In this document: positions 32,813-42,019 of the stretch, piece by piece
Position numbering within the stretch: the stretch's first letter is position 1
How the letters are laid out: each line of letters opens with the position of its first letter
Origin: Natronomonas gomsonensis
GTDB lineage: Archaea; Halobacteriota; Halobacteria; Halobacteriales; Haloarculaceae
Direction: 5' to 3'
Length of the DNA: 64,000 nucleotides
Assembly: GCF_024300825.1 (NCBI RefSeq)
Contig: NZ_CP101323.1
Coordinates: 2,604,001-2,668,000, forward strand
Position numbers and translations under genes: made by a program
Notes under the pieces: model-generated
Told to the model about the DNA's origin: nothing
The model's database searches: none
Seen by the model: the letters and a program-made list of their open reading frames with translations, nothing else

Positions 32813-33568
32813 ATGGCCCTCCCCGATTTGCTCCCGTCCGACCGCTGGCTTCCAGCACCGACCGCCACGCTTGCGGTGTCGGCGGCCCTGTTCGGCCTCC
32901 AGATGGTCACGATTGGAACCCTCCCACAGCGAGCAGCGGTGGCCGTCGCCGTCGGAACCGCCCTCCTCGGCGGCGCGGCGCTCTTCGTCGCCCTCCGGTT
33001 GTACGCACCGCTTCTTTCGGGCGTCCTCGCCGTCCCGCTCGTGACCGTCGACCTACCGCTACTCGGCACCGTCGTCCTCCCCTGTGTCCTCGCCGTCGCC
33101 GGAGTCGAATACGGGGGTCGGCGACTGCTCGGCCACAGCGAGGTTCGACTGTCGGCGGCGACGGAAGCCTCGCTCGTGGCTGGCGTCGCTGTCGGGGCGC
33201 TGTGGACCGGGATGGTCCACGTGTTGTCACCGGGCGGCGACGATTTCGGCGTCGTCGCTCGGTCGGTCGGCGTCGAAGGGTACCTTGCGCCGCTGGCGGA
33301 ACTCGCCTTCGTCGCGTTCGGTCCCCTCCTCGTGGTCGGATTGCCGGTCGCACTCGCCACTCGATTCGGCCTGCTCTCGCCGCTTCTCTTCGCGGCCGTC
33401 GAAGTTGGGTCCTTCCTGTCGGAACCCTCCGGCGGCGATACGGTCGGGTCGGCGGCGAGTCTCCTGTGGCCCGCCGCGGTGCCGCTGTTGCTCGGCGCCG
33501 CCGCCATCGAGCTGTGGGTGCGTCGTGAGGCAGTCCCGGCGCTCGGCGCTCGGCTCGCCGGCAGTTGA
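32813..33568 (+). CDS. Haloarchaeal membrane protein, unknown
   Basis: A 251-residue integral membrane protein with about seven hydrophobic helices. The clearest are near residues 16-34 (TLAVSAALFGLQMVTIGTL), 40-62, 70-95, 120-140, 160-185 and 215-235. Charged residues are few and lie in loops. I recognise no family motif. Start ATG 32813 precedes the first helix by a short polar leader. The gene ends 52 nt before srp54. Confidence 0.65.
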   Translation: MALPDLLPSDRWLPAPTATLAVSAALFGLQMVTIGTLPQRAAVAVAVGTALLGGAALFVALRLYAPLLSGVLAVPLVTVDLPLLGTVVLPCVLAVAGVEYGGRRLLGHSEVRLSAATEASLVAGVAVGALWTGMVHVLSPGGDDFGVVARSVGVEGYLAPLAELAFVAFGPLLVVGLPVALATRFGLLSPLLFAAVEVGSFLSEPSGGDTVGSAASLLWPAAVPLLLGAAAIELWVRREAVPALGARLAGS

Positions 33569-33620
33569 GGCCGCCGCGACGAACAAAGCCTTTACCGGCT
33601 GGGTAGCGTACGGAGTGTAA

Positions 33621-35015
33621 ATGGTACTCGACGACTTGGGCAGTTCCCTCCGGGGAACGCTCGACAAGTTACAGGGGAAGACGACCCTGAGCGAGGACGA
33701 CGTCGAGGAGATCGTCAAGGAGATTCAACGCTCCCTGCTCTCCGCGGACGTCGACGTCTCGCTCGTGATGGACCTCTCGGATTCCATCCGGGAGCGCGCA
33801 CTGCAGGAGGAACCGCCGGCCGGCACCACCGCGAAAGACCACGTCCTCAAAATCGTCTACGAGGAGATGGTCGAACTCGTCGGCGAGTCGACGGAGCTCC
33901 CGCTGGAGGAACAGACCATCATGCTCGCCGGCCTCCAGGGGTCGGGGAAGACCACCAGCGCCGCGAAGATGGCGTGGTGGTTCTCGAAGAAGGGCCTCCG
34001 CCCGGCGGTCATCCAGACCGACACGTTCCGGCCCGGCGCCTACGACCAGGCCAAACAGATGTGCGAACGCGCCGAGGTCGACTTCTACGGCGACCCGGAC
34101 AACGACGACCCCGTCGATATCGCTCGGAAGGGCCTCGAAGAGACGAAAGACGCCGACGTGCGCATCGTCGACACGGCCGGTCGCCACGCCCTCGAAGACG
34201 ACCTCATCGAGGAGTTAGAGCAAATCGAGTCGGTCGTCGACCCCGACCGGAACCTCCTCGTCCTCGACGCCGCCATCGGTCAGGGCGCAAAAGACCAGGC
34301 CGAACGGTTCCACGATTCGGTCGGCATCGACGGCGTGATGATAACGAAACTCGACGGGACGGCAAAAGGTGGCGGTGCCCTCGCCGCCGTCGACCAGACC
34401 GATTCCTCCATCGCCTTCCTCGGGACCGGCGAGGAAGTCGGCGACATCGAGCGGTTCGAACCCTCCGGGTTCATCTCCCGATTGCTGGGGATGGGCGACC
34501 TCAAACAGCTCTCCGAGCGGGTCGAACGCGCGATGCAGGAGACCCAAGAGGAGGAAGATTGGGACCCCGAGGACCTGATGAAAGGGGAGTTCACCCTGAA
34601 GGACATGCGGAACCAGATGAACGCGATGAACAAGATGGGCCCGCTCGACCAGGTGATGGACATGATTCCTGGCTTGGGCGGCGGCATCAAGGACCAACTC
34701 CCCGACGACGCGATGGACATGACCCAGGACCGCCTCCGGGACTTTGAGGTCATCATGGACTCGATGACCGAAAACGAACTGGAGAACCCCCGCTCCATCG
34801 GCCAGAGCCAAATCGAGCGCATCGCCCACGGCTCCGGGAAGGACGAGGAGACCATCCGTGAACTGCTCGAACAGCACAAGATGATGTCCCGGATGATGAA
34901 GCAGTTCCAGGGGATGGGCGACGGCGACATGCAGCGGATGATGAAACAGATGCAGGGCGGCGGTGGCGGCGGTGGCGGCGGCGGTCTCGGCGGAATGGGG
35001 CCGTTCGGCGACTAA
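33621..35015 (+). CDS. srp54: Signal recognition particle 54 kDa protein
   Basis: A 464-residue SRP54 GTPase. N domain about 1-90, G domain about 95-295 with [17 protein letters not shown] (G1), [12 protein letters not shown] (G2), [13 protein letters not shown] (G3) and [10 protein letters not shown] (G4), then the methionine-rich M domain ([22 protein letters not shown]) and a glycine-rich tail near residue 450. It binds 7S RNA and signal peptides on ribosomes and targets membrane proteins. No SRP RNA gene is seen nearby. Confidence 0.97.
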   Translation: MVLDDLGSSLRGTLDKLQGKTTLSEDDVEEIVKEIQRSLLSADVDVSLVMDLSDSIRERALQEEPPAGTTAKDHVLKIVYEEMVELVGESTELPLEEQTIMLAGLQGSGKTTSAAKMAWWFSKKGLRPAVIQTDTFRPGAYDQAKQMCERAEVDFYGDPDNDDPVDIARKGLEETKDADVRIVDTAGRHALEDDLIEELEQIESVVDPDRNLLVLDAAIGQGAKDQAERFHDSVGIDGVMITKLDGTAKGGGALAAVDQTDSSIAFLGTGEEVGDIERFEPSGFISRLLGMGDLKQLSERVERAMQETQEEEDWDPEDLMKGEFTLKDMRNQMNAMNKMGPLDQVMDMIPGLGGGIKDQLPDDAMDMTQDRLRDFEVIMDSMTENELENPRSIGQSQIERIAHGSGKDEETIRELLEQHKMMSRMMKQFQGMGDGDMQRMMKQMQGGGGGGGGGGLGGMGPFGD

Positions 35016-35085
35016 AAACGTCGTAGTTGATGGGTTGCCTTTTGACACGAAAAACGATTAGTGGTCACGCCCAGTCGACTCACAC

Positions 35086-35445
35086 ATGTCGCCCTCCACT
35101 CGATTCGGTCGTCTCAGCCCCTATCGGCTGGCCATCCTCGTCGTCTTCTTGGGCCTTTTCGGCGCTGGGGTCGCGTTCACCGATGAGCCCCTTGCGCCGA
35201 CTGTCCTCGTGATGGGGGTGCTCGTGGCGGTATATCTCCTCGCCAGCGCCTTCGATTCGGTCCGTGACCACCCCCTTTTCAACGTCGCCAACGCGGCGTG
35301 GCTAACTGTCGTGTTCGTGCTGTGGTACGTCTCGACCGACGAGAGCATCGTCGTTCTTGCGTTCGCCGTCCTCGCGGCGGTCGGCACCGCCGTCGAGGCG
35401 TACAACTACCGCAACGACACGTCGTATCTCCGCATCGATTTCTGA
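35086..35445 (+). CDS. Small haloarchaeal membrane protein
   Basis: A 119-residue protein with four hydrophobic segments near residues 14-32 (RLAILVVFLGLFGAGVAF), 38-58, 68-84 and 90-106. It ends in a polar tail NYRNDTSYLRIDF. It has no recognised motif. It follows srp54 by 70 nt on the same strand. The start is ATG 35086. Confidence 0.6.
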   Translation: MSPSTRFGRLSPYRLAILVVFLGLFGAGVAFTDEPLAPTVLVMGVLVAVYLLASAFDSVRDHPLFNVANAAWLTVVFVLWYVSTDESIVVLAFAVLAAVGTAVEAYNYRNDTSYLRIDF

Positions 35446-35509
35446 ACGTGATTCCAGCCGTATCTGTGGCGGCACCTAGTCTCAAGTGTCCCTGCCGAGA
35501 CAGAAGGGT

Positions 35510-36454
35510 ATGGCAGACGAGCCAAATCCACAGCTACAGCCCATCCTCGATATGGTCAACCAGACGCCGCCCCTCGAAGAGGTCGGCGTGGAGGGTGCCC
35601 GACAGCAGTTCGACTCCGTGGCGGATTTCACGCCCTCGTATGAGGTGTACGACGAATACGACACCACCGTCGCCGGCGCGACCGAAGAGCTAGACGCCCG
35701 CGTCTACCAGCCCGGCGAGGGCGAGCGACCGGTGCTCGTGTACTTCCACGGCGGCGGCTTCGTCGTCGGCGGACTCGACACCCACGACAACGTCTGTCAG
35801 AAAATCGCCGAGGAGAGCGGCTGGACGGTCGTCTCCGTCGACTACCGACTGGCGCCGGAACACCCCTTCCCCGCGGCGCTGGAGGACGCCTACGCCGCCA
35901 CCGAGTACGTAGACGAAAACCCCGAGGCGTTCGGTGGCGACGGCACGCTCGCGGTCGGCGGCGACAGCGCCGGTGCGAACCTCTCGGCGGGCGTCTCGCT
36001 CATGGCCCGTGACGCCGAACTCGAAGTGACGTCCGACGTTGTGGGACCGGACATCACCCATCAGGTGCTGTTCTACCCCGTCTGTGGGTCGCCGTTCGAG
36101 GAGTACGACAGTCGCGAGGAGAACGCCGAGGGGTACTTCCTCGAACGCGAGACGATGGAGTGGTTCCAAGACCAGTACGTCCAGTCACCGGTCCACTCCC
36201 GAAACGAGTACCTCGCCCCGCTTCTCGCCGAGGACCTCTCGGGACTGCCGCCGGCGACGGTCGTCACTGCAGGCTTCGACCCCCTTCGGGACGAGGGCAA
36301 CCGCTACGCCGAGGCGCTGGAGGACGCCGGCAACGAGGTGTTCCACGCCCAGTACGACGACATGATTCACGGCTTCGTTAGTTTCCTTGGCTTCGTCGAT
36401 GCCGCTGAGGACGCGATTCGCGCCGCATCGAGCGGTCTTGAGGCCGAACGCTGA
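35510..36454 (+). CDS. Alpha/beta hydrolase (HSL-type esterase)
   Basis: A 314-residue hydrolase of the hormone-sensitive-lipase/carboxylesterase group. The oxyanion motif is VYFHGGGFVVGG, the nucleophile elbow GGDSAGANLSAG, the acid in TAGFDPLRDEGN and the histidine in MIHGFVSFLGF. The insert DSREENAEGYFLERETMEW is typical of the family cap. It hydrolyses short acyl esters; the natural substrate is unknown. It starts at ATG 35510 rather than 35486. Confidence 0.9.
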   Translation: MADEPNPQLQPILDMVNQTPPLEEVGVEGARQQFDSVADFTPSYEVYDEYDTTVAGATEELDARVYQPGEGERPVLVYFHGGGFVVGGLDTHDNVCQKIAEESGWTVVSVDYRLAPEHPFPAALEDAYAATEYVDENPEAFGGDGTLAVGGDSAGANLSAGVSLMARDAELEVTSDVVGPDITHQVLFYPVCGSPFEEYDSREENAEGYFLERETMEWFQDQYVQSPVHSRNEYLAPLLAEDLSGLPPATVVTAGFDPLRDEGNRYAEALEDAGNEVFHAQYDDMIHGFVSFLGFVDAAEDAIRAASSGLEAER

Positions 36455-36526
36455 GGTATCTCCGGGCCTGGTTCGTTCCACCCGAAACGCAACCGTTTCC
36501 ACCGCCCCGCCCCTGTTTCGACTCGA

Positions 36527-37552
36527 ATGGCCCCCTCCGTCGGTTCGATACTCGTCGGCGACGTGTTGCCGCGAGTGCTCACCATCGCCGTCGCCATCGC
36601 GGGCGGGGTCACCTTCGCGAACCTGCTCGTCGCCTTCGGCGTCATCGATTACATCGCGACGCTGTCGCGGCCGCTGACCGGTCCCGCGAACCTCCCCGAC
36701 GAGGTCGGTGGCGCCATCATCACCACGGCCGCGTCGACGACGGCGGGCTACGGCATGCTCGCGGAGTACCGCGATTCCGGCTTGCTCGACGACCGTGCGA
36801 CGCTCGTCGCCGTCACCATCAACACGTTCTTCGGCTTCGTCCAGCACATCTTCACCTTCTATGCACCCGTCCTGATTCCGATTCTCGGACTCCGCGTCGG
36901 CCTGCTGTACGTCGGCGCCCGCGCTGGCGTCGCACTCGCGATTACGCTCACCGGTGTCGCGTTGGGCGCGCTGTTGCTCTCGGCGAAGAATGTCGACCCC
37001 GAGGCGATGGCGGGTGGCGAGGGCGACGGGGAAGCCCCTCCCGACGCGCGAGCAGACGGCGGCGAGAGCGACGACTCCGAGAACGGACCGCCCGAGACGA
37101 CCCGCGGAAAACTCCGCGAGGCCGGCCGCTCCGGCATCGAGAAGACGTGGGACATCCTCCCCCGACTCGTCGTCGTCTACACCCTCGTCGTCCTGCTGAC
37201 GACGTACTACGACCTCGAAGCGCTGACCGGTGGCGCCGCCGACCCGCTGGCGACGCTGACCGGCCTGCCCTCTGCGGCCGTCCCCGTCATCGTCGTCTAC
37301 GCCTTCGACACCACCAGCGGTGCCGTCACTATCGCCCCGCTCATCGAGGACGGCGTCTTCACCGCCCGAACCGCCGTCGCCACGATGCTGCTCGGCGGTA
37401 TCGTCTCCTTTACCGTCTCGACGTTCAAGCGGTCGGTTCCGTTCCAGTTCGGCATCTGGGGGACGGAGTTTGGCACGAAAGTCGTCGTCGTGAACACGAC
37501 GCTGAAGGTGGTGTGGATTGCTGTCGCGTTGGCACTGCTGTTGGCGGTTTGA
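36527..37552 (+). CDS. Nucleoside recognition (Gate) membrane protein
   Basis: A 341-residue polytopic protein of the nucleoside-recognition (Gate) family. Two halves each carry the family block: TAASTTAGYGMLAEYRDSGL near residue 66 and VIVVYAFDTTSGAVTIAPLI near 254, followed by helices ending the protein. A charged central linker (about 158-205) is probably cytosolic. Gate domains occur in nucleoside or phosphate transporters and spore-maturation proteins; the transported ligand is not known. The start is ATG 36527. Confidence 0.85.
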   Translation: MAPSVGSILVGDVLPRVLTIAVAIAGGVTFANLLVAFGVIDYIATLSRPLTGPANLPDEVGGAIITTAASTTAGYGMLAEYRDSGLLDDRATLVAVTINTFFGFVQHIFTFYAPVLIPILGLRVGLLYVGARAGVALAITLTGVALGALLLSAKNVDPEAMAGGEGDGEAPPDARADGGESDDSENGPPETTRGKLREAGRSGIEKTWDILPRLVVVYTLVVLLTTYYDLEALTGGAADPLATLTGLPSAAVPVIVVYAFDTTSGAVTIAPLIEDGVFTARTAVATMLLGGIVSFTVSTFKRSVPFQFGIWGTEFGTKVVVVNTTLKVVWIAVALALLLAV

Positions 37553-37604
37553 GACTCAAAAAACAGCGACGTGTCGAGCGCTTCGGAGCCGACCGTTCGT
37601 GTGG

Positions 37605-37979
37605 TCAGCTCTCGATTGGGATGGCCTCGCCGGGGGCGGTGCCCTCGGCGATGGGGATGGTCACTTCGAGGACGCCGTTGGTGTACTCGGCTTCGATGTC
37701 GTCGTCGACGACTCGCTTGGGCAGGCGGAACGACCGATAGTACCGCTTCCGCCGGCCGCGGTCGTCGTCGGTGTGTTCGGCGGCGACGTAGAGTCGGCCG
37801 TCGTCCCAGCGGAGGTCGATGTCCTCGGGGTCGAACCCGGGCATCTCGACGCTGAGGACGAAGGCGTCCTCCTGTTCGTACAGTTCGAAGCCATCCTCAC
37901 TCCCGTCCGTTCCGAACAGGCGAGACGGGAGACCGAGGTCACTCGTCCACGAACCTGACGGTGTGGTCGGGAATGCCAT
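37605..37979 (-). CDS. Hsp20 small heat shock protein
   Basis: A 124-residue alpha-crystallin domain protein. The domain opens DAFVLSVEMPGFDPEDIDLR, carries YYRSFRLPKRVVDDDIEAEY, and the late GVLEVTIPI is the A-x-x-x-N-G-x-L-x-[IV]-x-[IV]P-type end. It acts as a holdase chaperone. The mRNA has an unusually good ribosome site: GGAGGTG at 37987-37993, 7 nt before ATG 37979. The divergent promoter also serves the tRNA methyltransferase gene. Confidence 0.9.
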   Translation of the reverse strand: MAFPTTPSGSWTSDLGLPSRLFGTDGSEDGFELYEQEDAFVLSVEMPGFDPEDIDLRWDDGRLYVAAEHTDDDRGRRKRYYRSFRLPKRVVDDDIEAEYTNGVLEVTIPIAEGTAPGEAIPIES

Positions 37980-37986
37980 CTTGGAA

Positions 37987-38042
37987 CACCTCCACTCGAC
38001 GGTATGTGCTCGCTTCGAAATAAATTTTTCGGAAGTTTATTT
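37987..38042. promoter_or_regulatory. Divergent Hsp20/methyltransferase promoter
   Basis: The minus strand holds GGAGGTG at 37987-37993 (ribosome site of hsp20) and a TATA-like AATTTATTTC at about 38019-38028. On the plus strand, AGTTTATTTA at 38034-38043 is a candidate TATA box for the gene at 38094. The spacing for hsp20 gives a leader of about 15-20 nt. Confidence 0.45.
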
Positions 38043-38093
38043 ACTGGTCCCCCTCTCGCTGCCCTTTTGAAGCCGCCGCCCGTACCGCCGGTC

Positions 38094-39173
38094 GTGGAAC
38101 TCCTCGCGACGACCAACGGCGGGCTCGAGACGATTGCTGCGGACGAACTCGACGACCTCGTCGGCGCCGATGCCGACAGACACCACCGTGGCGTCGTCGC
38201 GTTCAGTGGAAACCAAGACGACGTTTATGACCTCCACTACCGCTCGCGGACCTGCCACCGCATCATGGAGGTACTCGTCGACGCGCCGGTTGCGGAACTC
38301 GAAGATGTCTACGACCGCACGCGGGAGGCCGACATCGCCACCCACCTGCCCTTTGCCGACTTCGGCGTCGTCGGCACCCGACACGGCAGCCACGACTTTA
38401 CCAGCGTCGACGTGGCCGAGCGGGTCGGACAGGCCGTCATCGACGACTACCGCGAGTCGACCGGTGACCGTCTCCCCGTGGATTTGGACGACCCGACCGT
38501 GCGACTGGAGGCGTATCTCTACGACGACCGGTTCACGCTGGCAATCGATTTGAGCGGTGAGTCGCTGCACAAACGTCCCTATCGGGTCTGTGAACACGAC
38601 GCGCCGCTTCGCTCGACGTTCGCCTACTCGATGCTCCGTATCGCTGGCTACGAGGCCGACGACCGACTCATTGACCCGATGGCGGGGTCGACGACGATTC
38701 CAATCGAGGCGGCGCTGGCGGCGACCGACCGGGTTCCCTATCCCGGGTTCGAACCGGCGCTCGACGCACTGCCGCGCTACGACGGTGAGACCTTCGAAGA
38801 GCGGCGGGCCGCCCACGAACCAGTCGATGCCGACCCCAATATCGAGGCCCGGGAAATACGGGCGCGGTGGCGGCGCTGTGGGCGCGTCAACCGCGACGCG
38901 GCGGGCGTCGAGTGCGTCGACATCATCGAAGCCGACGCCCGGGAAGCGACGCTCGATGCCGACTGCGTCGTCACGAACCTCCCGTTCGGCATCCGGGTCA
39001 GCGAGGACCTCCGGGAGCTGTATTCGGCGTTCGCCGACCGCCTCCGTGAGGGCTCTGTCGACCGCTGTGTCGCGCTGACGACGAAACCCGAACTGGTGCC
39101 GCTGGAGCCAGTCGAACAATACGACGTTCCCTACGGTCGCCTTGAGGCCACTATCGCCGTCTACGAACCCTGA
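38094..39173 (+). CDS. THUMP-domain RNA methyltransferase (Trm14-like)
   Basis: A 359-residue protein starting at GTG 38094, whose first residues LLATTNGGLETIAADEL begin the THUMP domain (N-terminal 160 residues). The Rossmann-fold methyltransferase has the SAM motif LIDPMAGSTTIPIEAAL near residue 197 and the catalytic motif VTNLPFGIRVSEDL near 293 (N-L-P-F replaces N-P-P-Y, as in several archaeal members). It methylates the 2-amino group of guanosine in tRNA, position 6 in the archaeal Trm14 type; the position is inferred. The frame is open further upstream, but the promoter and hsp20 lie there. Confidence 0.85.
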   Translation: MELLATTNGGLETIAADELDDLVGADADRHHRGVVAFSGNQDDVYDLHYRSRTCHRIMEVLVDAPVAELEDVYDRTREADIATHLPFADFGVVGTRHGSHDFTSVDVAERVGQAVIDDYRESTGDRLPVDLDDPTVRLEAYLYDDRFTLAIDLSGESLHKRPYRVCEHDAPLRSTFAYSMLRIAGYEADDRLIDPMAGSTTIPIEAALAATDRVPYPGFEPALDALPRYDGETFEERRAAHEPVDADPNIEAREIRARWRRCGRVNRDAAGVECVDIIEADAREATLDADCVVTNLPFGIRVSEDLRELYSAFADRLREGSVDRCVALTTKPELVPLEPVEQYDVPYGRLEATIAVYEP

Positions 39174-39267
39174 GCGGTCTCCGAGCGGCCGTCTCATTGG
39201 ACGACTGTCGAGGATTTCACCGCCGGTTCGATACCTTTATGAACAATCGTGTTATACAGCGGAGTAT

Positions 39268-39327
39268 ATGCGAAACCCTGTCCGTGTCCGTGGTTCGCAG
39301 CTCCTCCTTGTAGGCGTACATTGCTGA
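39268..39327 (+). CDS. Candidate 19-residue small ORF
   Basis: A 20-codon frame, M-R-N-P-V-R-V-R-G-S-Q-L-L-L-V-G-V-H-C, starts 30-odd nt after a TATA-like element (ACCTTTATG at about 39234-39242), so it would be leaderless. It ends in cysteine, 49 nt before the next gene, on the same strand. It may be a small protein or a leader peptide for that gene. No family was recognised, and coding status is unproven. Confidence 0.35.
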   Translation: MRNPVRVRGSQLLLVGVHC

Positions 39328-39376
39328 TTCTCCGGTCCGACCGCACCGCCTTCGACCGCACTTTCAAACCCTACAA

Positions 39377-39580
39377 ATGAGCACCGAACCCCGATCCGAC
39401 GCCCAGCCGATGACCGACGCCCGAACGACAGCAATCACCGCCCGTGGCCGCAGCGACCCGTGGGCCGACGAGGACGCGACGCCGTCACTTACCGCCGCCC
39501 GCGCACCACGACAGTTCGAGCCGACCGTCCGGGAGCGACTTCGCAACCTCATGGACGACGAGAACGCCTACTGTAGCTGA
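39377..39580 (+). CDS. Small hypothetical protein
   Basis: A 67-residue hydrophilic protein, rich in Arg, Asp and Thr, ending ENAYCS. It has no domain. Its last 13 nt overlap the end of the convergent CBS-MaoC gene (39568-39580). The TATA-like element at about 39234 and the small ORF 39268-39327 precede it. The protein could be real, since haloarchaea carry many such small genes, but evidence is limited to the open frame and position. Confidence 0.45.
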   Translation: MSTEPRSDAQPMTDARTTAITARGRSDPWADEDATPSLTAARAPRQFEPTVRERLRNLMDDENAYCS

Positions 39581-40482
39581 GCGGTCTGTGTCTCCGCTTC
39601 CCGTGGGAGTTCCGTGACCAACACGATGGCCTTGCCGTCAACGACGACCTCTCCGTCGCCGTCGTAGACGGTCGTCGTGAGTTCGAACTTCTCTTTCCCG
39701 AGGTCTTCGACCACCTCACAGACGGCGGTAATCGTTTCGCCGACTTCGACGGGCCCGAGGAATCGGAGGTCCTGTGAGAGGTAGATGGTCAGCCCCGGCA
39801 GCCGTGCCAGTGCCGCGCTGATGAGCCCCGCCGTGAGGATACCGTGGGCGATGCGCCCGCCGAATCGTGTCTGCTCGGCGAAGTCGTCGTCGAGGTGTAT
39901 CCGGTTCGTATCGCCCGTCGCCTCGGCGAATCCCCGGACGTCCGCCTCGGAGAGTCCCTTCCGGAAGCGGACGGCGTCACCGACCGACAACGCCCCCTCT
40001 CCGACCCGCTCGAAGGTCCAGTCGGGGGCGTCGTAGGCCGTCGACGGCGATGTCGAGTGGGGCCGCTTGATACGCTCGGTCCAGTTCGAGGTTCTCCGGG
40101 AAAGGTGCGGCAGGTAATACGAGAGGTCCGTCGTGGTGACGATACCGACGAGCTCCCCCGCCTCACAGACGGGAAGCCGGTGGATGTCGTGGTCCGCTAG
40201 CAGCGTCGCCGCCGCCTCGATTTCGGCGTCCTTCTCGATGGTGATCAATTCGCCGGGTATTAGTTCCCGTACCGTCAGCGACTCCGCGTCGGCGTTCTCG
40301 GCGAGGAGCGCGACCATGTCTGATTCGGTGATGATACCCACCGGCCGTCCGTCCTCACACACGACCAGCGATCCGATGTCGGCGTCCCGTAACGCCCTCG
40401 CGGCCGCCGCCCCCGTCGCCTCGGGTGAAACGGTTTCGACGGGTGCCGACATCACGTCCTCGACGGTCAGTGAAACGAGCAT
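39568..40482 (-). CDS. CBS pair fused to MaoC-like hydratase
   Basis: A 304-residue fusion. CBS1 (about 8-60) opens TVEDVMSAPVETVSPEATGA and holds VVCEDGRPVGIITESDMVAL; CBS2 (about 70-125) holds LPVCEAGELVGIVTTTDLSY. After a linker, residues 165-300 form a MaoC/R-specific enoyl-CoA hydratase: EATGDTNRIHLDDDFAEQ keeps the catalytic Asp and His (GDxNxxH), then FGGRIAHGILTAGLISAAL. The hydratase would add water to enoyl-CoA, and CBS modules bind adenosine nucleotides, so nucleotide-regulated beta-oxidation or polyester synthesis is possible (inference). Confidence 0.85.
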   Translation of the reverse strand: MLVSLTVEDVMSAPVETVSPEATGAAAARALRDADIGSLVVCEDGRPVGIITESDMVALLAENADAESLTVRELIPGELITIEKDAEIEAAATLLADHDIHRLPVCEAGELVGIVTTTDLSYYLPHLSRRTSNWTERIKRPHSTSPSTAYDAPDWTFERVGEGALSVGDAVRFRKGLSEADVRGFAEATGDTNRIHLDDDFAEQTRFGGRIAHGILTAGLISAALARLPGLTIYLSQDLRFLGPVEVGETITAVCEVVEDLGKEKFELTTTVYDGDGEVVVDGKAIVLVTELPREAETQTAQLQ

Positions 40483-40554
40483 ATCCAGTCGATGGTGGCC
40501 CCGCCCAAGAGCCTACGGGAGAAGGTATTACGTCCCGGAACCCCACCTTGGGGC

Positions 40555-41616
40555 ATGACGCGGCCGTCGTGGCTGACCGAGCCCCACCCGCGGGTCGTAG
40601 ACGGCTCGCTGCTCGTCGGGGTGGGATTCGTCCTCGTTACGGGCGTCGTGAGTCTCTATTCGGGACGCCCCAGTCGAGCGTGGGTGTTCCTCACCCACGG
40701 CCTCGGTGGTCTCGTACTCGCCGCTCTCGTGGTACTGAAACTTCGGCGGGTTCGCAAGCGAGTCACCGGCGGCGCCTGGACCGCGGTCACCGCCATCTCC
40801 GTGCTGCTTGTGACCGTCACCGTCGCTGCCCTCGCAAGCGGCGTCGCGTGGGTGTTCGGCGCCTCCTTGGACCTCGGCCCGTGGGGTCTGCTCAACCTCC
40901 ATATCGGCCTCGGATTGGCAGTCGCGGCCCTGCTCGTCGCACATCTCCGGTTCCGGTTCCGCCTCCCCGAGCGCTCGGACTTCGAGGGCCGCCGGACCGC
41001 GCTGCGCTACACCGCCCTCGTCGTCGCCGGCGCGGCCACCTACCGGCTGCAGGGTGCGGTCAACGCCGCACTCGAAACGGCCGGCAGCCAGCGGCGATTC
41101 ACCGGTTCCCGCGAGGAGGGAAGCGACGACGGCAACGGCTTTCCAGTCACGAGTTGGGTCGCCGACAGCCCCGCCCCACTCGACCGCGAGACGTGGTCGC
41201 TTTCCGTCGATGGGGTGGTTTTCGACCCCCTCGAACTCGACTACGACGACCTCGCTCGCGACGAACGGCGGGCACTCCTCGACTGTACCAGCGGCTGGTA
41301 CTCCGAACACGACTGGCAGGGCGTCGCCGTCGGCGACCTGCTCGACGCCGCCGGTCCCGAAGACGACGCCGAGTGGGTGTCGTTCCGCTCGGTGACCGGC
41401 TATCGCTGGAGTCTCCCCATCGAGGAGGCTCGCGATGCGCTGTTGGCGACCCACGTCGACGGCGAAGAACTCAGCCACGGTCACGGCTTTCCCCTCCGCC
41501 TCGTCGCTCCCGGCAGACGCGGCTTTCAGTGGGTGAAGTGGGTCGAGGAAGTTCGAGTCACGCGCCGCCGCGACAACAGCGAGCGGCTGGCGATTTTCGT
41601 CAGCGGCTTTCGGTAG
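40555..41616 (+). CDS. Membrane-anchored Mo-dependent oxidoreductase
   Basis: A 353-residue protein. Residues 18-150 hold four to five hydrophobic helices with His residues (VFLTHGLGGLVLAAL, LLNLHIGLGLAVAALLVAHL), which may carry heme. The C-terminal half is a sulfite-oxidase-type molybdopterin domain with LLDCTSGWYSEHDWQGVAV, whose Cys is the usual Mo ligand, and GHGFPLRLVAPGRRGFQWVK. It may reduce or oxidise a sulfur or nitrogen compound with membrane electron transfer, as in MsrP-like systems. The start is ATG 40555. Its end overlaps the convergent UPF0201 gene by 17 nt. Confidence 0.78.
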   Translation: MTRPSWLTEPHPRVVDGSLLVGVGFVLVTGVVSLYSGRPSRAWVFLTHGLGGLVLAALVVLKLRRVRKRVTGGAWTAVTAISVLLVTVTVAALASGVAWVFGASLDLGPWGLLNLHIGLGLAVAALLVAHLRFRFRLPERSDFEGRRTALRYTALVVAGAATYRLQGAVNAALETAGSQRRFTGSREEGSDDGNGFPVTSWVADSPAPLDRETWSLSVDGVVFDPLELDYDDLARDERRALLDCTSGWYSEHDWQGVAVGDLLDAAGPEDDAEWVSFRSVTGYRWSLPIEEARDALLATHVDGEELSHGHGFPLRLVAPGRRGFQWVKWVEEVRVTRRRDNSERLAIFVSGFR

Positions 41617-42019
41617 CGTCGACCGGCCGGCCGTCTTCCGTCGGCGGCGCGACGTGGTCGATGAACGACTCCACGTCTGGCTCTTTCACGCGAACGCGGA
41701 CGTGAATCTCGCCGAGTTCGCTCCCCTCGCCGACGGCGAAGTTGACCGCCCCGCGGAAGGCGGCCTGCTTCTTCAACTCGAAACTGAAGGTGTCGCCCTC
41801 CTGTCCGGCGAAGAACTGCCCGCGGGCGGTGTCGAGGATGGCCTGCTCGTGGAGGCGCTCCGAGAGGTGGTCCAGCGAGTGACACGTCGCCAGCAGTTCG
41901 CCGGGGTGGGACTCGATTTCGGCCTCCGGGAAGAGGTTGTGAATCGCATCTGCCACCCGGTCGGTCACTTCCGTGTCGTTGACTGGCGCCGTAATCTGAA
42001 CGTCGATGCTGTATATCAT
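41600..42019 (-). CDS. UPF0201-like RNA-binding domain protein
   Basis: A 139-residue archaeal protein of the UPF0201 (RNA-binding domain) family: IYSIDVQITAPVNDTEVTDR at the start, HPGELLATCHSLDHLSERLH in the middle, the ILDTARGQFFAG block, then a KKQAAFRGAVNFAVGEGSEL strand. The 4-nt ATGA overlap with the upstream kinase gene is a typical archaeal pairing. The function is unknown, perhaps in tRNA or rRNA metabolism. Confidence 0.85.
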   Translation of the reverse strand: MIYSIDVQITAPVNDTEVTDRVADAIHNLFPEAEIESHPGELLATCHSLDHLSERLHEQAILDTARGQFFAGQEGDTFSFELKKQAAFRGAVNFAVGEGSELGEIHVRVRVKEPDVESFIDHVAPPTEDGRPVDATESR

